From Bacteroidales bacterium (GTDB lineage: Bacteria; Bacteroidota; Bacteroidia; Bacteroidales; VadinHA17): 61,718 nucleotides of DNA. The notes under the pieces are model-generated. The model was not told the origin of the DNA. It saw only the letters and a program-made list of their open reading frames with translations, and made no database searches. Numbering within the stretch: position 1 is the first letter of the stretch; the number at the start of each line of letters is the position of its first letter. Below, piece after piece: positions 1 through 12,609 of this stretch. The stretch lies in NCBI GenBank assembly GCA_029932855.1, contig JAOZPG010000012.1:2962-64679 (forward strand), written 5' to 3'. A program made the translations under genes and the position numbers.

Positions 1-1
1 T

Positions 2-238
2 GAAAATGGCAGAAAAGCCATATTGTATTCAGTGCTCCATCTTATACCTGGTAAGTCAACTGTAAGATCAGAAACCTTGCATAAACTTGGATTTAATCCA
101 AAATTCTTTACTCATTACTGGAAAAATAAGAAGGGCGATATATACCTTTTTTGCTATGAGTATGGATTTCTTAAACTCAATGAGCACGGAAGAACAAAAT
201 ACGTATTAATACAATGGCAGGAGTATATGGAAAAATAA
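2..238 (+). CDS. hypothetical protein, 5' end off the window
   Basis: The reading frame is open from base 2 and ends with TAA at 236-238, so this is the C-terminal 78 residues of a longer protein. A TTG at 23 could be read as a start, but there is no reason to prefer it because the frame continues upstream to the window edge. The fragment is rich in aromatic and basic residues (an FFTHYW stretch, then an IYLFCYEYGF stretch). I do not recognise the family. It converges tail to tail with the acyl-CoA dehydrogenase gene. Confidence 0.55.
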   Translation, partial: ENGRKAILYSVLHLIPGKSTVRSETLHKLGFNPKFFTHYWKNKKGDIYLFCYEYGFLKLNEHGRTKYVLIQWQEYMEK

Positions 239-255
239 TAAGCAGAATGACTGGC

Positions 256-1401
256 TTATTCCTTCAAAATGCTTTTTGAGATTACCAGTTTCTGGATCTG
301 GTTGGTTCCTTCGTAGATCTGGCAGAGCTTTGCGTCGCGCATTCTTTTTTCAACTCCAAACTCCCAGGTATATCCGTCGCCTCCCATGGCCTGAACAGCA
401 TCGGTTGTTACTTCCATTGCTATGTCGGAAGCATATAATTTCGACATGGCGGATAGCTTGTTGAGCTTTCTCTTATCATTATCATAAGCCCAGGCTGCAT
501 ACCAGGTAAGCATACGTGCGGTTTCTATCTTGGTGGCCATCTCGGCCAGCATGAACCCTATGGCCTGGTTGGCTGCAATCGGCTTGCCAAATTGTTTTCT
601 CTCCTTGGTCCATTCTTTTGCCGTTTCATAGGCTGCACGTGCATTGCCCACACTTAGTGCAGCTACCCCCGTGCGTGTCCTGTCGAAGGTTTTCATGGCT
701 ATGATAAATCCGTATCCTTCAGCACCAATCCTGTTTTCTTCCGGAACTTCAACATCTGTGAAAATAATTTCATTCTGAACAGATGCTTTCTGTCCCATCT
801 TTTTTAATCTTGGTTTTATGTCAATGCCCGGGGAGTCGGTCGGTACTAAAAATGCTGTCAGGCTCCTGGATCCTTTTTCAGGATCGGTAATAGCAAAGAC
901 TGTAATATATATAGAGACCTCTGCATTAGTGCTAAAGCGCTTGTGCCCGTTAATAATGTATTTGTCTCCCTTTTTAATGGCTGTTGTGCTGATACCCTGA
1001 ACATCAGAGCCTGCATTTGGCTCTGTAAGGGCATAGGAGGCAACTCCCTTTTTTTCAATGATCTCACCGAAGAACTTTTTTTTCTGGGCTTCTTCGGCAG
1101 CAATATAAAGGGGGGTGAGTGCAAGGGTATTGGCATCAATGCAAATTCCTATTCCCACACAACCGGCTCCAAGTTCCTCAGAAGCCAGAACTCCATCCAT
1201 AAGACTATGTCCATGGCCGCCGTACTCAGGTATCATGGGCCCGTTCATTATGCCTTCATCATAGGCGGCTTTTACTATTTCCCAGGGAAACTCGGCCAGG
1301 TCATCGTATTTTAAGCGTTTTGGAATTATTATACGATCTGTAAAATCCCTGTATTTCTCAACAATGGCTTCCTGTTTGGGTGTTAAACTAAAGTCTATCA
1401 T
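256..1401 (-). CDS. acyl-CoA dehydrogenase
   Basis: FAD-dependent acyl-CoA dehydrogenase of 381 residues, the usual length for the short/medium-chain family. It oxidises an acyl-CoA to the trans-2-enoyl-CoA and passes electrons to ETF. Visible landmarks are the FAD/substrate loop YALTEPNAGSDVQG near residue 122, the RKQFGKPIAANQ helix, and the C-terminal IYEGTNQIQ motif in which Glu364 occupies the place of the MCAD/SCAD catalytic base. No ETF or thiolase gene is adjacent, so chain length and pathway (fatty acid or branched-chain amino acid breakdown) cannot be read from context. The ATG at 1401 fits the family N-terminus. Confidence 0.93.
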   Translation of the reverse strand: MIDFSLTPKQEAIVEKYRDFTDRIIIPKRLKYDDLAEFPWEIVKAAYDEGIMNGPMIPEYGGHGHSLMDGVLASEELGAGCVGIGICIDANTLALTPLYIAAEEAQKKKFFGEIIEKKGVASYALTEPNAGSDVQGISTTAIKKGDKYIINGHKRFSTNAEVSIYITVFAITDPEKGSRSLTAFLVPTDSPGIDIKPRLKKMGQKASVQNEIIFTDVEVPEENRIGAEGYGFIIAMKTFDRTRTGVAALSVGNARAAYETAKEWTKERKQFGKPIAANQAIGFMLAEMATKIETARMLTWYAAWAYDNDKRKLNKLSAMSKLYASDIAMEVTTDAVQAMGGDGYTWEFGVEKRMRDAKLCQIYEGTNQIQKLVISKSILKE

Positions 1402-1524
1402 TTTGTTTTTTTTGCTTAGTGGGTTTATGAATCAGAGCATTATTAGATTAGAAAATTACAAATTTAAACTTGAAAGAGAAAGAAGAATGTGGATAAATGA
1501 AAGATATTATGATAAGCCTGCATA

Positions 1525-2217
1525 TCAAAGGATATTAAGAATATCCGATATCTTATCCAGTTTTGTTAAGCGGGGATTATCGGGGGAGGTGTTTTCCAGC
1601 ATTTCGTATTGCCATACGGTGTGATAGGGGATATGAATCGCCCTTGCGCCGGTTTCGAGGACGGGCAATATATCCGACCTGATTGAATTACCTACCATAA
1701 GAAACTCAGAGGGGTTGATATCCAGCTTTTGAAGCATCTTACTGTAATTTGCTACTTCTTTATTGCTCATTATCTCTATATGGTAAAAATATTTTGCAAG
1801 TCCTGATTTTTCAAGCTTGCGTTCCTGGTCGAAAAGATCTCCCTTGCTTACCAGTATTAACTTATACCGGCTGTTTAGTTGTTTTAATACTTCTTCAACT
1901 CCTTCCAGCAGTTCTACGGGCTTATTTAAAAGTTTCCTCCCGAGCTCTATAATATCATTTATCTTTTGCGGTTCAATCTTATTCCGGCTTACCTTGAGTG
2001 CTGTCTCAACCAGTGAAAGCATAAAGAATTTTGCTCCGTAACCAAACAGGGGGAGGTTCTTCATTTCAATATCATACAGGGTCTTTGATATTTTTTCTGC
2101 CGGAGCAAAATTGCTGAGCATACTGCAGAATTCCTGTTCGGCTTCCTTATAATTTGGTTCGTTTAGCCATAAGGTATCGTCGGCGTCAAATCCTATTACT
2201 TTTAGATGGTCTTTCAT
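1525..2217 (-). CDS. HAD-superfamily hydrolase (YjjG-like phosphatase)
   Basis: Haloacid-dehalogenase-type phosphatase of about 230 residues. The N-terminal FDADDTLW motif supplies the nucleophile Asp11 and acid/base Asp13. LVSKGD is motif II, and the MVGNSIRSDI segment holds the motif IV acidic residues. A helical cap lies between motifs I and II. I chose the ATG at 2217; the frame also opens at a TTG at 2229. The substrate is unknown; relatives such as YjjG act on nucleoside monophosphates or other small phosphates. It is on its own between two convergent-free neighbours, with about 120 bp on either side. Confidence 0.85.
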   Translation of the reverse strand: MKDHLKVIGFDADDTLWLNEPNYKEAEQEFCSMLSNFAPAEKISKTLYDIEMKNLPLFGYGAKFFMLSLVETALKVSRNKIEPQKINDIIELGRKLLNKPVELLEGVEEVLKQLNSRYKLILVSKGDLFDQERKLEKSGLAKYFYHIEIMSNKEVANYSKMLQKLDINPSEFLMVGNSIRSDILPVLETGARAIHIPYHTVWQYEMLENTSPDNPRLTKLDKISDILNIL

Positions 2218-2353
2218 TTTATAAGACAAATATTTATAAAGATAAATGAATCAAGTAGATATAGGCCTTTGTGGTATTGCTTATTCCTAAGGCAGCCTCA
2301 GGATATTATATTTTTCGAAGATACTGAACATAAGATGCATCTATATTATGGTT

Positions 2354-3745
2354 TTATCTGTCTGCTTTTCTTTTTATTACCATCAGCTTTTCGCGTGTCA
2401 TCTCATGCATTGAGTATTGTATGCCTCCAATGCCCATGCCGGAAATATCTCTTCCGCCAAAGGGCATCCAGTCTACCCTGAAGGCTGTATGGTCGTTTAC
2501 CATTACGGCTGAAGCATTTAGCCTTTCCACAGCATCGAGGGCCTTGTCGATATTTGCAGTGAAGACAGATGCCTGGAAGGCATAGGGGAGGGAGTTGGCC
2601 AAATTTACAGCATCCTTAAGCTTGTTGTAGCTGTAAATGGCTATGACGGGGCCAAATATTTCCTGCTTCGAGATCCAGCTTTCAGCTGAGGGGTTCAGGA
2701 GTATTGTTGGCTTGTAGCATGTGTCGGATAATTTCTCTCCGCCACAAATTAGTTCAGCACCTTCTTTTATGGACTGCTTCACCCAGTCGTCTACCCTTTG
2801 TGTTTCGCGGGGCAGTATAAGGGGTCCTACCTCTGTCTCAGGCTTCAGGGGGTCGCCTGTTATCAGCTCTCCGGCTATTTTCTTCAGTCCGGCAGTAAGT
2901 TTTTCAATAATGCTCTCATGTGCATATACCCTCTGTACCGATACGCATACCTGTCCCGCATGATAAAAACCTCCTTTTATTATTGCCGGCAGCAGTTCCT
3001 CAATATCCGCATCGGGCTCAATAATCACAGGAGCCACCCCGCCGTGTTCCAGTCCGCATCGTGTTCCAGGGGCCAGCTTTGACCTCAGGTGCCATCCTAC
3101 CCCGGCAGAACCTATAAATGAAAGATAATTTATTCTTTTATCGCCGGCCAGCTTTTCGGCTTCATGGTTCTTGCATATTACAGCCTGGCACCAGCCTTCG
3201 GGAAGGCCTGCTTCTTTGAGTATATCAAGCAGTGAGAGGGCCGACAACGGAGTTGTTAGTGCCGGTTTTATTATTACAGGTGCGCCCACGGCTATAGCCG
3301 GTATTGTTTGATGAACGGCAAGGTTAAGCGGGTGGTTGAAGGCGGATATTGATGCTACAACCCCAATGGGCTCCCTCATGGTGAAGGCAAGCCTGTTTAC
3401 AGAAGAGGGTGTAAGGCCCATGGGTACCTGTTCTCCTTTTATCTGCCCGATATGCTCTATTGCCAGCTGCACGCCGTTTATGGCTCTTAGTACTTCAACC
3501 TTTGAGTCGGCATATGGCTTGCCTCCCTCTGCTGCAGCCTGCAGGCTAAGCTCTTCTACCCGTTCTTTCATTATTTCCACTACATTTCCGAGTATCTCTT
3601 TTCTCTGGTAGGGCGGGAGCCATCCTGTGCTGTTTGTAAAAAGTTTATAGGCCTTTTTTAATGCTTCTTCAATTTGATCAGATGTGGAATAGGCAATTTC
3701 TTTTATAAGGCTCAGATCGTAGGGGGAGTGAATTTTTAGCATCAT
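2354..3745 (-). CDS. NAD(P)-dependent aldehyde dehydrogenase
   Basis: Aldehyde dehydrogenase superfamily, 463 residues. The catalytic cysteine is Cys267 (HAGQVCVSVQ) and the general-base glutamate is Glu233; their spacing of 34 matches the family. The usual ELGG is written LEHGG here. The NAD-binding region (FIGSAGVGWHL) and the C-terminal FGGRDISGMG loop are present. The overall look is that of the small-aldehyde branch (lactaldehyde, glyceraldehyde-3-phosphate, phosphonoacetaldehyde or sulfolactaldehyde dehydrogenases), but the substrate cannot be fixed from sequence. Two adjacent ATG codons start the gene. Confidence 0.92.
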   Translation of the reverse strand: MMLKIHSPYDLSLIKEIAYSTSDQIEEALKKAYKLFTNSTGWLPPYQRKEILGNVVEIMKERVEELSLQAAAEGGKPYADSKVEVLRAINGVQLAIEHIGQIKGEQVPMGLTPSSVNRLAFTMREPIGVVASISAFNHPLNLAVHQTIPAIAVGAPVIIKPALTTPLSALSLLDILKEAGLPEGWCQAVICKNHEAEKLAGDKRINYLSFIGSAGVGWHLRSKLAPGTRCGLEHGGVAPVIIEPDADIEELLPAIIKGGFYHAGQVCVSVQRVYAHESIIEKLTAGLKKIAGELITGDPLKPETEVGPLILPRETQRVDDWVKQSIKEGAELICGGEKLSDTCYKPTILLNPSAESWISKQEIFGPVIAIYSYNKLKDAVNLANSLPYAFQASVFTANIDKALDAVERLNASAVMVNDHTAFRVDWMPFGGRDISGMGIGGIQYSMHEMTREKLMVIKRKADR

Positions 3746-3816
3746 TTGTTATATCTTGAAATTATGTGAATAATAATTAAAATATATGTCCGGCCTTCCT
3801 GCCCGGCATACCGGGT

Positions 3817-5439
3817 TTAAAAGCTCCACCGGAACTTTACCCATAGCTCATCACCCAGATCCCACCAGCGGTTCACTGCTGCACGTGCAAAATCATTGGA
3901 GTAGCCGGTAAGGAACTCCCTGCCAAGATTTGTTTCTTCTCCCTTACGGGCATTCTCCATGTCTTGCTCAATAAGTTCAAGGGCTCTTTTTTCAATAAAA
4001 TCTATCTCATCAAATGCCTTGTTCTCATATTCCATTACCAGGGGCTCTATGATTTCTTTTCCTTTGCCCCAGTTTACCGTAGCCAGCCTGTTGGCTCTTC
4101 TGAAGGCCCACATGGCCGATTCACGGCTGAAATGATCCTGCCCGCATACAGAGAAGCTGCCGGGAAGGCTCAGGTTGCCGGCATAAATTGGCATTCTCGG
4201 ACTCTCCCTGGGCACATCAAAGCCAAACCATAACCTTCCGCCAAGCTCATCGGGCAGCCAGTCGCGAAGCTGCACTATCCATGAATAGGCACAATACTGT
4301 ACCGATATGGGCCTGTGTCGTACAACAATTCCCGAATCAAGGCTGTTCAAAAGGGCTCTTTTGTCTCTTGCCATCCATGGGTGGGCAGCGGGACTTATGA
4401 TTGTATCATAATAAATATTGTCATTTTCATCCTTGCGTCTTACAGGTACTTTCAGTTTTCTTATCATTTCCCACTTGCTGCCGTCATAGGTGGTACGGTA
4501 AAATTTCATTACATCACGTATATCAACTTTTTCTTCAGGCTTCACTGAGAAAGGCAGTTCCTCATCATCATATTTTAGTCCCAGCGATGGTGCAAGGCTG
4601 CTTAATACATAATACTCACGTATGTTAAATGGTTTTTCCCCGGAATATGCTTTCCAGAACTTAAATGTTTCTTTTCCATCCCAGAATCCCATTTTTTTTG
4701 CCAGTTTAAAGACGTTATCTGAAGCCATAAAATGATCGCTGTCTTTTAGCTTTAGTTCTCCAATGCGGCATATGTTTGCCGATATGCCTACATGATCGTC
4801 GGGTATTCTCTGTGCGGCCCATACAGATCCGGCATTATCAGGCCCTTCACCCATTATCTCGAGCTGCCACACTTCATTCTTGTCGGCTATTGTAATACAT
4901 TCTCCCCAGTCTCCATAGCCGTATTTTTTCACCAGTTTACCGATAAGGACGATAGCATCACGGGCGGTGGTACATCTTTGAAGTACTATCCTCTCGAGTT
5001 CCTCAATGGTGAAGAGTCCCTCTTCATTTCTTAATTCCTTCCTGCCGCCAAAGGTTGTCTCTCCAATGGCCAGCTGCTTTTCATTAAGGCAGGGATAGGC
5101 GGTATTCAGGTATGCATATGTTTTTTCTGCCTCAGGAATTTCTCCCATTAGCTCAACATTCTCTTCACTCCATGCAGAGCCGGTATGCATGGTTCCCCGC
5201 TTAACAGCATGCATGCTTCCCTTTTCATGATTCTCTGCGGGTACAAATTCCAGCCATGTACGATAATATGCATCGCAGGTGTGACTGGTCATCACAGATC
5301 CGTCTGTGCTGGCTTTTTTGCCTACCATAATGCTGGTACAACTGTAATTGTATTCAGGATCTTCATACTGGCCAAAAGCAAAGGGATTAATAAACAGTAT
5401 TATAAAAGATGAAATAATAAGGTGTTTGAGCTTTTTCAT
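3817..5439 (-). CDS. secreted C69-family peptidase (dipeptidase-like)
   Basis: N-terminal-nucleophile hydrolase of peptidase family C69, 540 residues. A signal peptide covers residues 1-23 (cleavage likely after AFG). A 10-residue stretch then precedes Cys34 (YSCTSIMVGKKAS), the expected N-terminal nucleophile, so a short propeptide must be removed to expose it. The conserved STDGSVMTSHTCD block follows. Family members cleave dipeptides or the amide bonds of small peptides; the substrate here is unknown. A paralogue lies at 37222-38919. The promoter must lie within or beside the tandem repeat at 5465-5760. Confidence 0.9.
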   Translation of the reverse strand: MKKLKHLIISSFIILFINPFAFGQYEDPEYNYSCTSIMVGKKASTDGSVMTSHTCDAYYRTWLEFVPAENHEKGSMHAVKRGTMHTGSAWSEENVELMGEIPEAEKTYAYLNTAYPCLNEKQLAIGETTFGGRKELRNEEGLFTIEELERIVLQRCTTARDAIVLIGKLVKKYGYGDWGECITIADKNEVWQLEIMGEGPDNAGSVWAAQRIPDDHVGISANICRIGELKLKDSDHFMASDNVFKLAKKMGFWDGKETFKFWKAYSGEKPFNIREYYVLSSLAPSLGLKYDDEELPFSVKPEEKVDIRDVMKFYRTTYDGSKWEMIRKLKVPVRRKDENDNIYYDTIISPAAHPWMARDKRALLNSLDSGIVVRHRPISVQYCAYSWIVQLRDWLPDELGGRLWFGFDVPRESPRMPIYAGNLSLPGSFSVCGQDHFSRESAMWAFRRANRLATVNWGKGKEIIEPLVMEYENKAFDEIDFIEKRALELIEQDMENARKGEETNLGREFLTGYSNDFARAAVNRWWDLGDELWVKFRWSF

Positions 5440-5464
5440 TTGTTGGGTTTTAGGAAAAAAAGAA

Positions 5465-5760
5465 AGATTTTGTTATTTGTATGTCGAAAATAAAAGATTA
5501 TAGTTGATTGTTAAGTCGTAAATAAAAGATTCTTATAGTTTGTATGTTGTAATTAATAGATTCTGTTATTTGTATGTCATAATTAATAGATTTTGGTTAT
5601 TTGTTAAGTTGTAAATAAAAGATTCTTATTGTTTGCATGTTGTAATTAATAGATTCTGTTATTTGTATGTCATAATTAATAGATTTTGGTTATTTGTTAA
5701 GTTGTAAATAAAAGATTCTTATTGTTTGCATGTTGTAATTAATAGATTCTGCTTATTTGT
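5465..5760. repeat. tandem repeat, ~31-bp units in a 93-bp higher-order repeat
   Basis: The 329-bp gap between the C69 and beta-galactosidase genes is almost wholly an AT-rich array. Units of 30-32 bp contain AAATAAAAGATTCTTA or AATTAATAGATT followed by TTATTTGTATG-like text. Three different units form a 93-bp block whose starts fall at 5511, 5604 and 5697. The later blocks are nearly identical, while the first units (5465-5510) are more diverged. No ORF of note crosses it. Confidence 0.92.
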
Positions 5761-5768
5761 TATGGTCT

Positions 5769-8972
<3,204 letters not shown>

Positions 8973-9111
8973 TTATTCTGGGAGACTGTAAATATACTAT
9001 ATCGGTATTTTAAAAAAAACAGCATGGCAAAGTCTTGTTTGAAAATCAAATAAAGGGTATTACTTTTACATCTTTGGTTTTGGAGTTCCTAAATTCTCTA
9101 AGAATTATTAT

Positions 9112-9996
9112 ATGTCTAAGAAGCAAGTTATAAGCCGCACTATTCTGCTTAGTTTATCAGTATGGATAATACATGCTGTTATTCTTACTGTATTTTCACC
9201 GGATACTGATTTTGTCTCTATGCTTATCACTGACATTCCCCTGCCGGCCATGGTATTCAGGCTGGTGCTTATTGCCGGAATAATAATATTTGCATATTAT
9301 GTGTATTTGCTTTCTTTGCGCCAGAGTAGCAATAGTGAGACCATTGAGATAGAGATACCCGAAGGGATCAAGAAGATTGCTGATACAGATCCCGATTTCC
9401 TTAATAACTTTCTGCATAAGATCAGGGTTCAGCTAAACAATATATTTGGCTTTGCCGACCTTCTTAGGGATGAAGATACGGGTAGTGAAAAGATTGAAAA
9501 GTATTTTGGCTATATAGAATCGAGCAAGCAATCTGTACATGCTGCAATTGATGAGCTGGTAAGTGTTCTTAAAATGGGTAAGATAAAAACCTGGAAGAAG
9601 GGTGATGATTATCTGGAGATCATTAACTGGTCCGGAAAAAAAATATTGATAGCAGAAGATGTGGAGACCAATTTTATTTTGCTGAAAGCTGTACTTGAAA
9701 AGACAGGAGCAGAGGTCATCTATGCAGAGAATGGGATGGAGGCATTAAAAGCCTTCAGGCGTGACAGGGATATAGATCTTATACTTATGGATATTCTTAT
9801 GCCGGAAATGGATGGCTTTGAGGCAACCAAAGCAATACGCAAGTTTAATTCGTCGGTTCCTATTATTGCCCAGACAGCTTATAATTTCGACTGGAATGCC
9901 ATACAAAAAGAGGGACTTGGTTTCAATGATTACCTGGCAAAGCCTATCGGGCATTACGACCTGATACTAAAGTGCTACAGGTATCTTGATGCCTGA
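9112..9996 (+). CDS. membrane DHp-like plus receiver protein lacking an ATPase domain
   Basis: 294 residues. Two membrane helices (about 10-30 and 45-68) are followed by a degenerate histidine-kinase dimerisation segment (about 95-150) in which LHKIRVQLNNIFGFADLL aligns with the usual H-box and keeps the histidine (His102). The proline after it is lost. A full receiver domain follows (177-294) with acidic residues AED at 181-183, the phospho-acceptor Asp227 in LILMDILMPEMDG, and Lys in LAKPIG. No HATPase_c domain exists, so the protein cannot phosphorylate itself. It may act as a phosphorelay partner or a membrane-tethered receiver. It resembles the C-terminal half of the full hybrid kinase at 32160. 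Confidence 0.82.
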   Translation: MSKKQVISRTILLSLSVWIIHAVILTVFSPDTDFVSMLITDIPLPAMVFRLVLIAGIIIFAYYVYLLSLRQSSNSETIEIEIPEGIKKIADTDPDFLNNFLHKIRVQLNNIFGFADLLRDEDTGSEKIEKYFGYIESSKQSVHAAIDELVSVLKMGKIKTWKKGDDYLEIINWSGKKILIAEDVETNFILLKAVLEKTGAEVIYAENGMEALKAFRRDRDIDLILMDILMPEMDGFEATKAIRKFNSSVPIIAQTAYNFDWNAIQKEGLGFNDYLAKPIGHYDLILKCYRYLDA

Positions 9997-10066
9997 CAGG
10001 GATGAGTCTCCGGTTTAAATGAATTTTAATATTTTGATATTGTTTTGAAAGATAAATTATATTCCA

Positions 10067-11248
10067 ATGTTGAAGCCCGATACCAGCTTAAGTATTAAAT
10101 CTATTCCAACTCCTTTTTATTATTACGATATTGACCTGCTGTCGGCAAGCATTGATTCTGCTCTTAAGGCTGCCGGCAAATACGGTTACAAGATACATTA
10201 TGCCTTAAAAGCCAATGCCGATAAAAGAATACTGTCTGTTATCAGGGCCGCCGGGATGGGTGCTGATTGTGTAAGCGGTAACGAAGTGTTAAGGGCTGTT
10301 GAGACCGGTTTTGCACCAACCGATATTTTTTATGCCGGTGTTGGGAAAACAGACAATGAGATAGTTGATGCCCTGGAAAGCAGGATAGGATGCTTTAATT
10401 GTGAATCCATACAGGAAATAGGGGTCATTAACGAGAAAGCCGGACAGCTGGGACGTAAGGCTACAATAGCTCTGAGAATAAATCCCAATATTGAAAGCCA
10501 TACCCATTCCTATATAACTACGGGCATGCAGGAGAACAAGTTCGGAATACAGATGTGGGAGCTTGATGATCTGCTGGCAGCCACACCGGCAATGAAAAAT
10601 ATAATTATTGAGGGGATTCATGTTCATGTGGGATCGCAGATTACAGACATGGAAGTGTTTAAGAATCTTAGCATCAGGATAAATGAGCTGAACAAGTGGT
10701 TTGCAGACAGGGGTGTAATTATGAGGATGCTTGACCTTGGCGGAGGTTTGGGTATTGATTATCATGAACCTGCCAAAAATCCGGTGCCGGATTTTGAAGG
10801 CTTTTTTAAAATAGTAAATGAAACCCTGGAGCCTATGGAAGGGCAGACGGTACATTTTGAACTAGGCAGGTCTGTTGTGGGACAGATGGGTAGTCTAATT
10901 ACAAAGGTCCTTTATACCAAGAAAGGGAAGAAGAAGAATTTTGTGGTTACCGATGCTGCAATGACCGAGTTGATAAGACCTGCTCTTTATGGTGCATTTC
11001 ATAAGATAGAAAATATAAGTAAAAAGAGAGAAGGGGAGCAGGCCGGTATAGATATGGTAAACTATGATGTTGTGGGACCTGTATGTGAGACCTCGGATTT
11101 CTTTGCTAAGGAGATTGATCTCCCCCTGTCAGAGAGGGGAGATATCCTGGCCATAAGGAGTGCGGGGGCCTATGCAGAGTCTATGTCTATGAACTATAAC
11201 CTGAGGAAAAAGGTTAAGGTTGTGTATTCCGATAATCCCGGCATATAG
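10067..11248 (+). CDS. lysA: diaminopimelate decarboxylase
   Basis: PLP-dependent fold-type III decarboxylase, 393 residues, converting meso-diaminopimelate to L-lysine. The PLP lysine is Lys48 in YALKANAD. Other marks are the HVHVGSQI strand, the glycine-rich LDLGGGLGIDY phosphate-binding loop, ELGRSVVG, and the GPVCETSD motif whose cysteine and glutamate contact substrate from the partner subunit. It ends one base before the end of the convergently transcribed hydrogenase protease gene. Confidence 0.93.
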   Translation: MLKPDTSLSIKSIPTPFYYYDIDLLSASIDSALKAAGKYGYKIHYALKANADKRILSVIRAAGMGADCVSGNEVLRAVETGFAPTDIFYAGVGKTDNEIVDALESRIGCFNCESIQEIGVINEKAGQLGRKATIALRINPNIESHTHSYITTGMQENKFGIQMWELDDLLAATPAMKNIIIEGIHVHVGSQITDMEVFKNLSIRINELNKWFADRGVIMRMLDLGGGLGIDYHEPAKNPVPDFEGFFKIVNETLEPMEGQTVHFELGRSVVGQMGSLITKVLYTKKGKKKNFVVTDAAMTELIRPALYGAFHKIENISKKREGEQAGIDMVNYDVVGPVCETSDFFAKEIDLPLSERGDILAIRSAGAYAESMSMNYNLRKKVKVVYSDNPGI

Positions 11249-11249
11249 C

Positions 11250-11756
11250 TTATAAGGTCTGGTCTTTACTGATAATATCAACTGTCTTTTTTACTTTGCT
11301 TATTAGCTGAGGCATAATCTTTGCAATCCCTTCCGATAACTCCATACTGAGTTCCTGTTGAGGAGCAATTGTTACAACAATAAGGTGAATTTCGGGGAGC
11401 GGCCCTATGAGGCTTGCTGAATCCATAAGATCTTTTAGTCCTATGTCATGCGAGGAAAGTGCTTTAGGAAAGTCTTTTGAGAACATGGGTTTAAGCATCT
11501 TGATGCTGCCCGGAAGATCATTGTCGAGAGAGGCATCTATAATTATTAATGTTTCATAGTCCTGCAGGACCTCCAGGAGATGGAAACCACCCGTACCGCC
11601 ATCAAGCAGTTTTATTTTCTCAGGCCATTTTAATTTTTCCAGTTCCTTAACTGCGTGAATACCAACTCCTTCATCCTGCAGGAGTATATTTCCTACTCCC
11701 ATTATAAGTATGTCTTTTGCAGATTTAAGCTTTCCGTTTTTCTTTGTTCTGATCAT
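11250..11756 (-). CDS. hyaD: [NiFe]-hydrogenase maturation protease
   Basis: HyaD/HybD-type endopeptidase, 168 residues. It removes the C-terminal tail of the hydrogenase large subunit after nickel insertion. The nickel-sensing acidic residues lie in MGVGNILLQDEGVG (the Glu) and IIDASLDND (the Asp), and the histidine in SSHDIGLKDL. It is the last gene of the hya operon, about 140 bp after the cytochrome b gene; that gap contains no ORF. The HyaD symbol is by role and position; the family includes HybD and HupD. Confidence 0.92.
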   Translation of the reverse strand: MIRTKKNGKLKSAKDILIMGVGNILLQDEGVGIHAVKELEKLKWPEKIKLLDGGTGGFHLLEVLQDYETLIIIDASLDNDLPGSIKMLKPMFSKDFPKALSSHDIGLKDLMDSASLIGPLPEIHLIVVTIAPQQELSMELSEGIAKIMPQLISKVKKTVDIISKDQTL

Positions 11757-11898
11757 ATCTTTTCTCTTTCTGCAATGCTATAGCTGCTCCTGAAACTTTC
11801 CATTCCTGAATCAGTATTGCTGCTAAAGCAGTAATTCATTCCCTGTTCCTGTATTTGTAAGTGTCCCTTAGCTGTTCCTGTCCCCGCAATTGAGACTC

Positions 11899-12606
11899 TT
11901 ACTTATCTTTATCTTCTTCTTCATGTTGCTCAATAAACTTCCATCCTCCTATCATTGATGATGTTACTCCGTTCCTTTCAATAAAGTCGTGATAGAAGAC
12001 CAGGTAGATATGTATCATGGCAAAGAGGATAAATACCCACATAAGCAGGTGGTGAATATGGCGTGCTGCCATGTCACCGCCAAGCAGTGGTACGAACCAT
12101 GCAAATAGTTTTGGAAACCACGAGGGACTCATTGCCGCATACAGTCCGAAGCCTGTGAGGCTCTGGAGCAGAAAAGCAACAAATGTAGCCAGGTAAGTTG
12201 TACTTGCCAGGTAGTTATGTCCAATGGTCTCGTAAGGTCCCAGCTTAAGCTGGAATATATCTATTTTCAGCACTTCCCATATAGCTTTCCATTGTGATTT
12301 CTTATATGGAACATAATTGTTCCATGTAGAATATTTATTCCCGACAAAGGCCCAGTACAGGCGGAAAATAAAGTTGAAAAAGAAAACATAAGCAGCAATG
12401 AAATGTATAGCCCGGTTTACTCCGAACCAGTAATTAAATGATGCCTCTGTACCGCTCTGTATGGCAAGGGGGGCACCAATTAAATAACCGGTAATACACA
12501 GTACCAGTATTGACAGTGCATTTACCCAGTGAAATATTCTTACCGGTTGTTGCCAGACATAAACCAGTTTAAGCTTAGGGTCTAATCTTAAAATATTCTG
12601 TTCCAT
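11899..12606 (-). CDS. hyaC: Ni/Fe-hydrogenase b-type cytochrome subunit
   Basis: Membrane di-haem cytochrome b of the HyaC/HupC family, 235 residues, with four membrane helices. It anchors the hydrogenase dimer on the membrane and passes electrons from the small subunit to quinone. Candidate haem ligands are the histidines in RIFHWVNALS, NRAIHFIAAY, and the RHIHHLLMW and MIHIYLVFYHDF segments. It starts 3 bp after the large-subunit stop. The C-terminal tail is charged and cytosolic. Confidence 0.94.
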   Translation of the reverse strand: MEQNILRLDPKLKLVYVWQQPVRIFHWVNALSILVLCITGYLIGAPLAIQSGTEASFNYWFGVNRAIHFIAAYVFFFNFIFRLYWAFVGNKYSTWNNYVPYKKSQWKAIWEVLKIDIFQLKLGPYETIGHNYLASTTYLATFVAFLLQSLTGFGLYAAMSPSWFPKLFAWFVPLLGGDMAARHIHHLLMWVFILFAMIHIYLVFYHDFIERNGVTSSMIGGWKFIEQHEEEDKDK

Positions 12607-12609
12607 AGC

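Noticed and set aside
3790-3816. CCCGG-cata-CCGGG stem as terminator of the C69 gene
   Set aside because: Only 5 bp of stem and no T run on the minus strand.
5465-5760. CRISPR array
   Set aside because: Units are contiguous with no unique spacers, and no cas genes are present; it is a simple tandem repeat.
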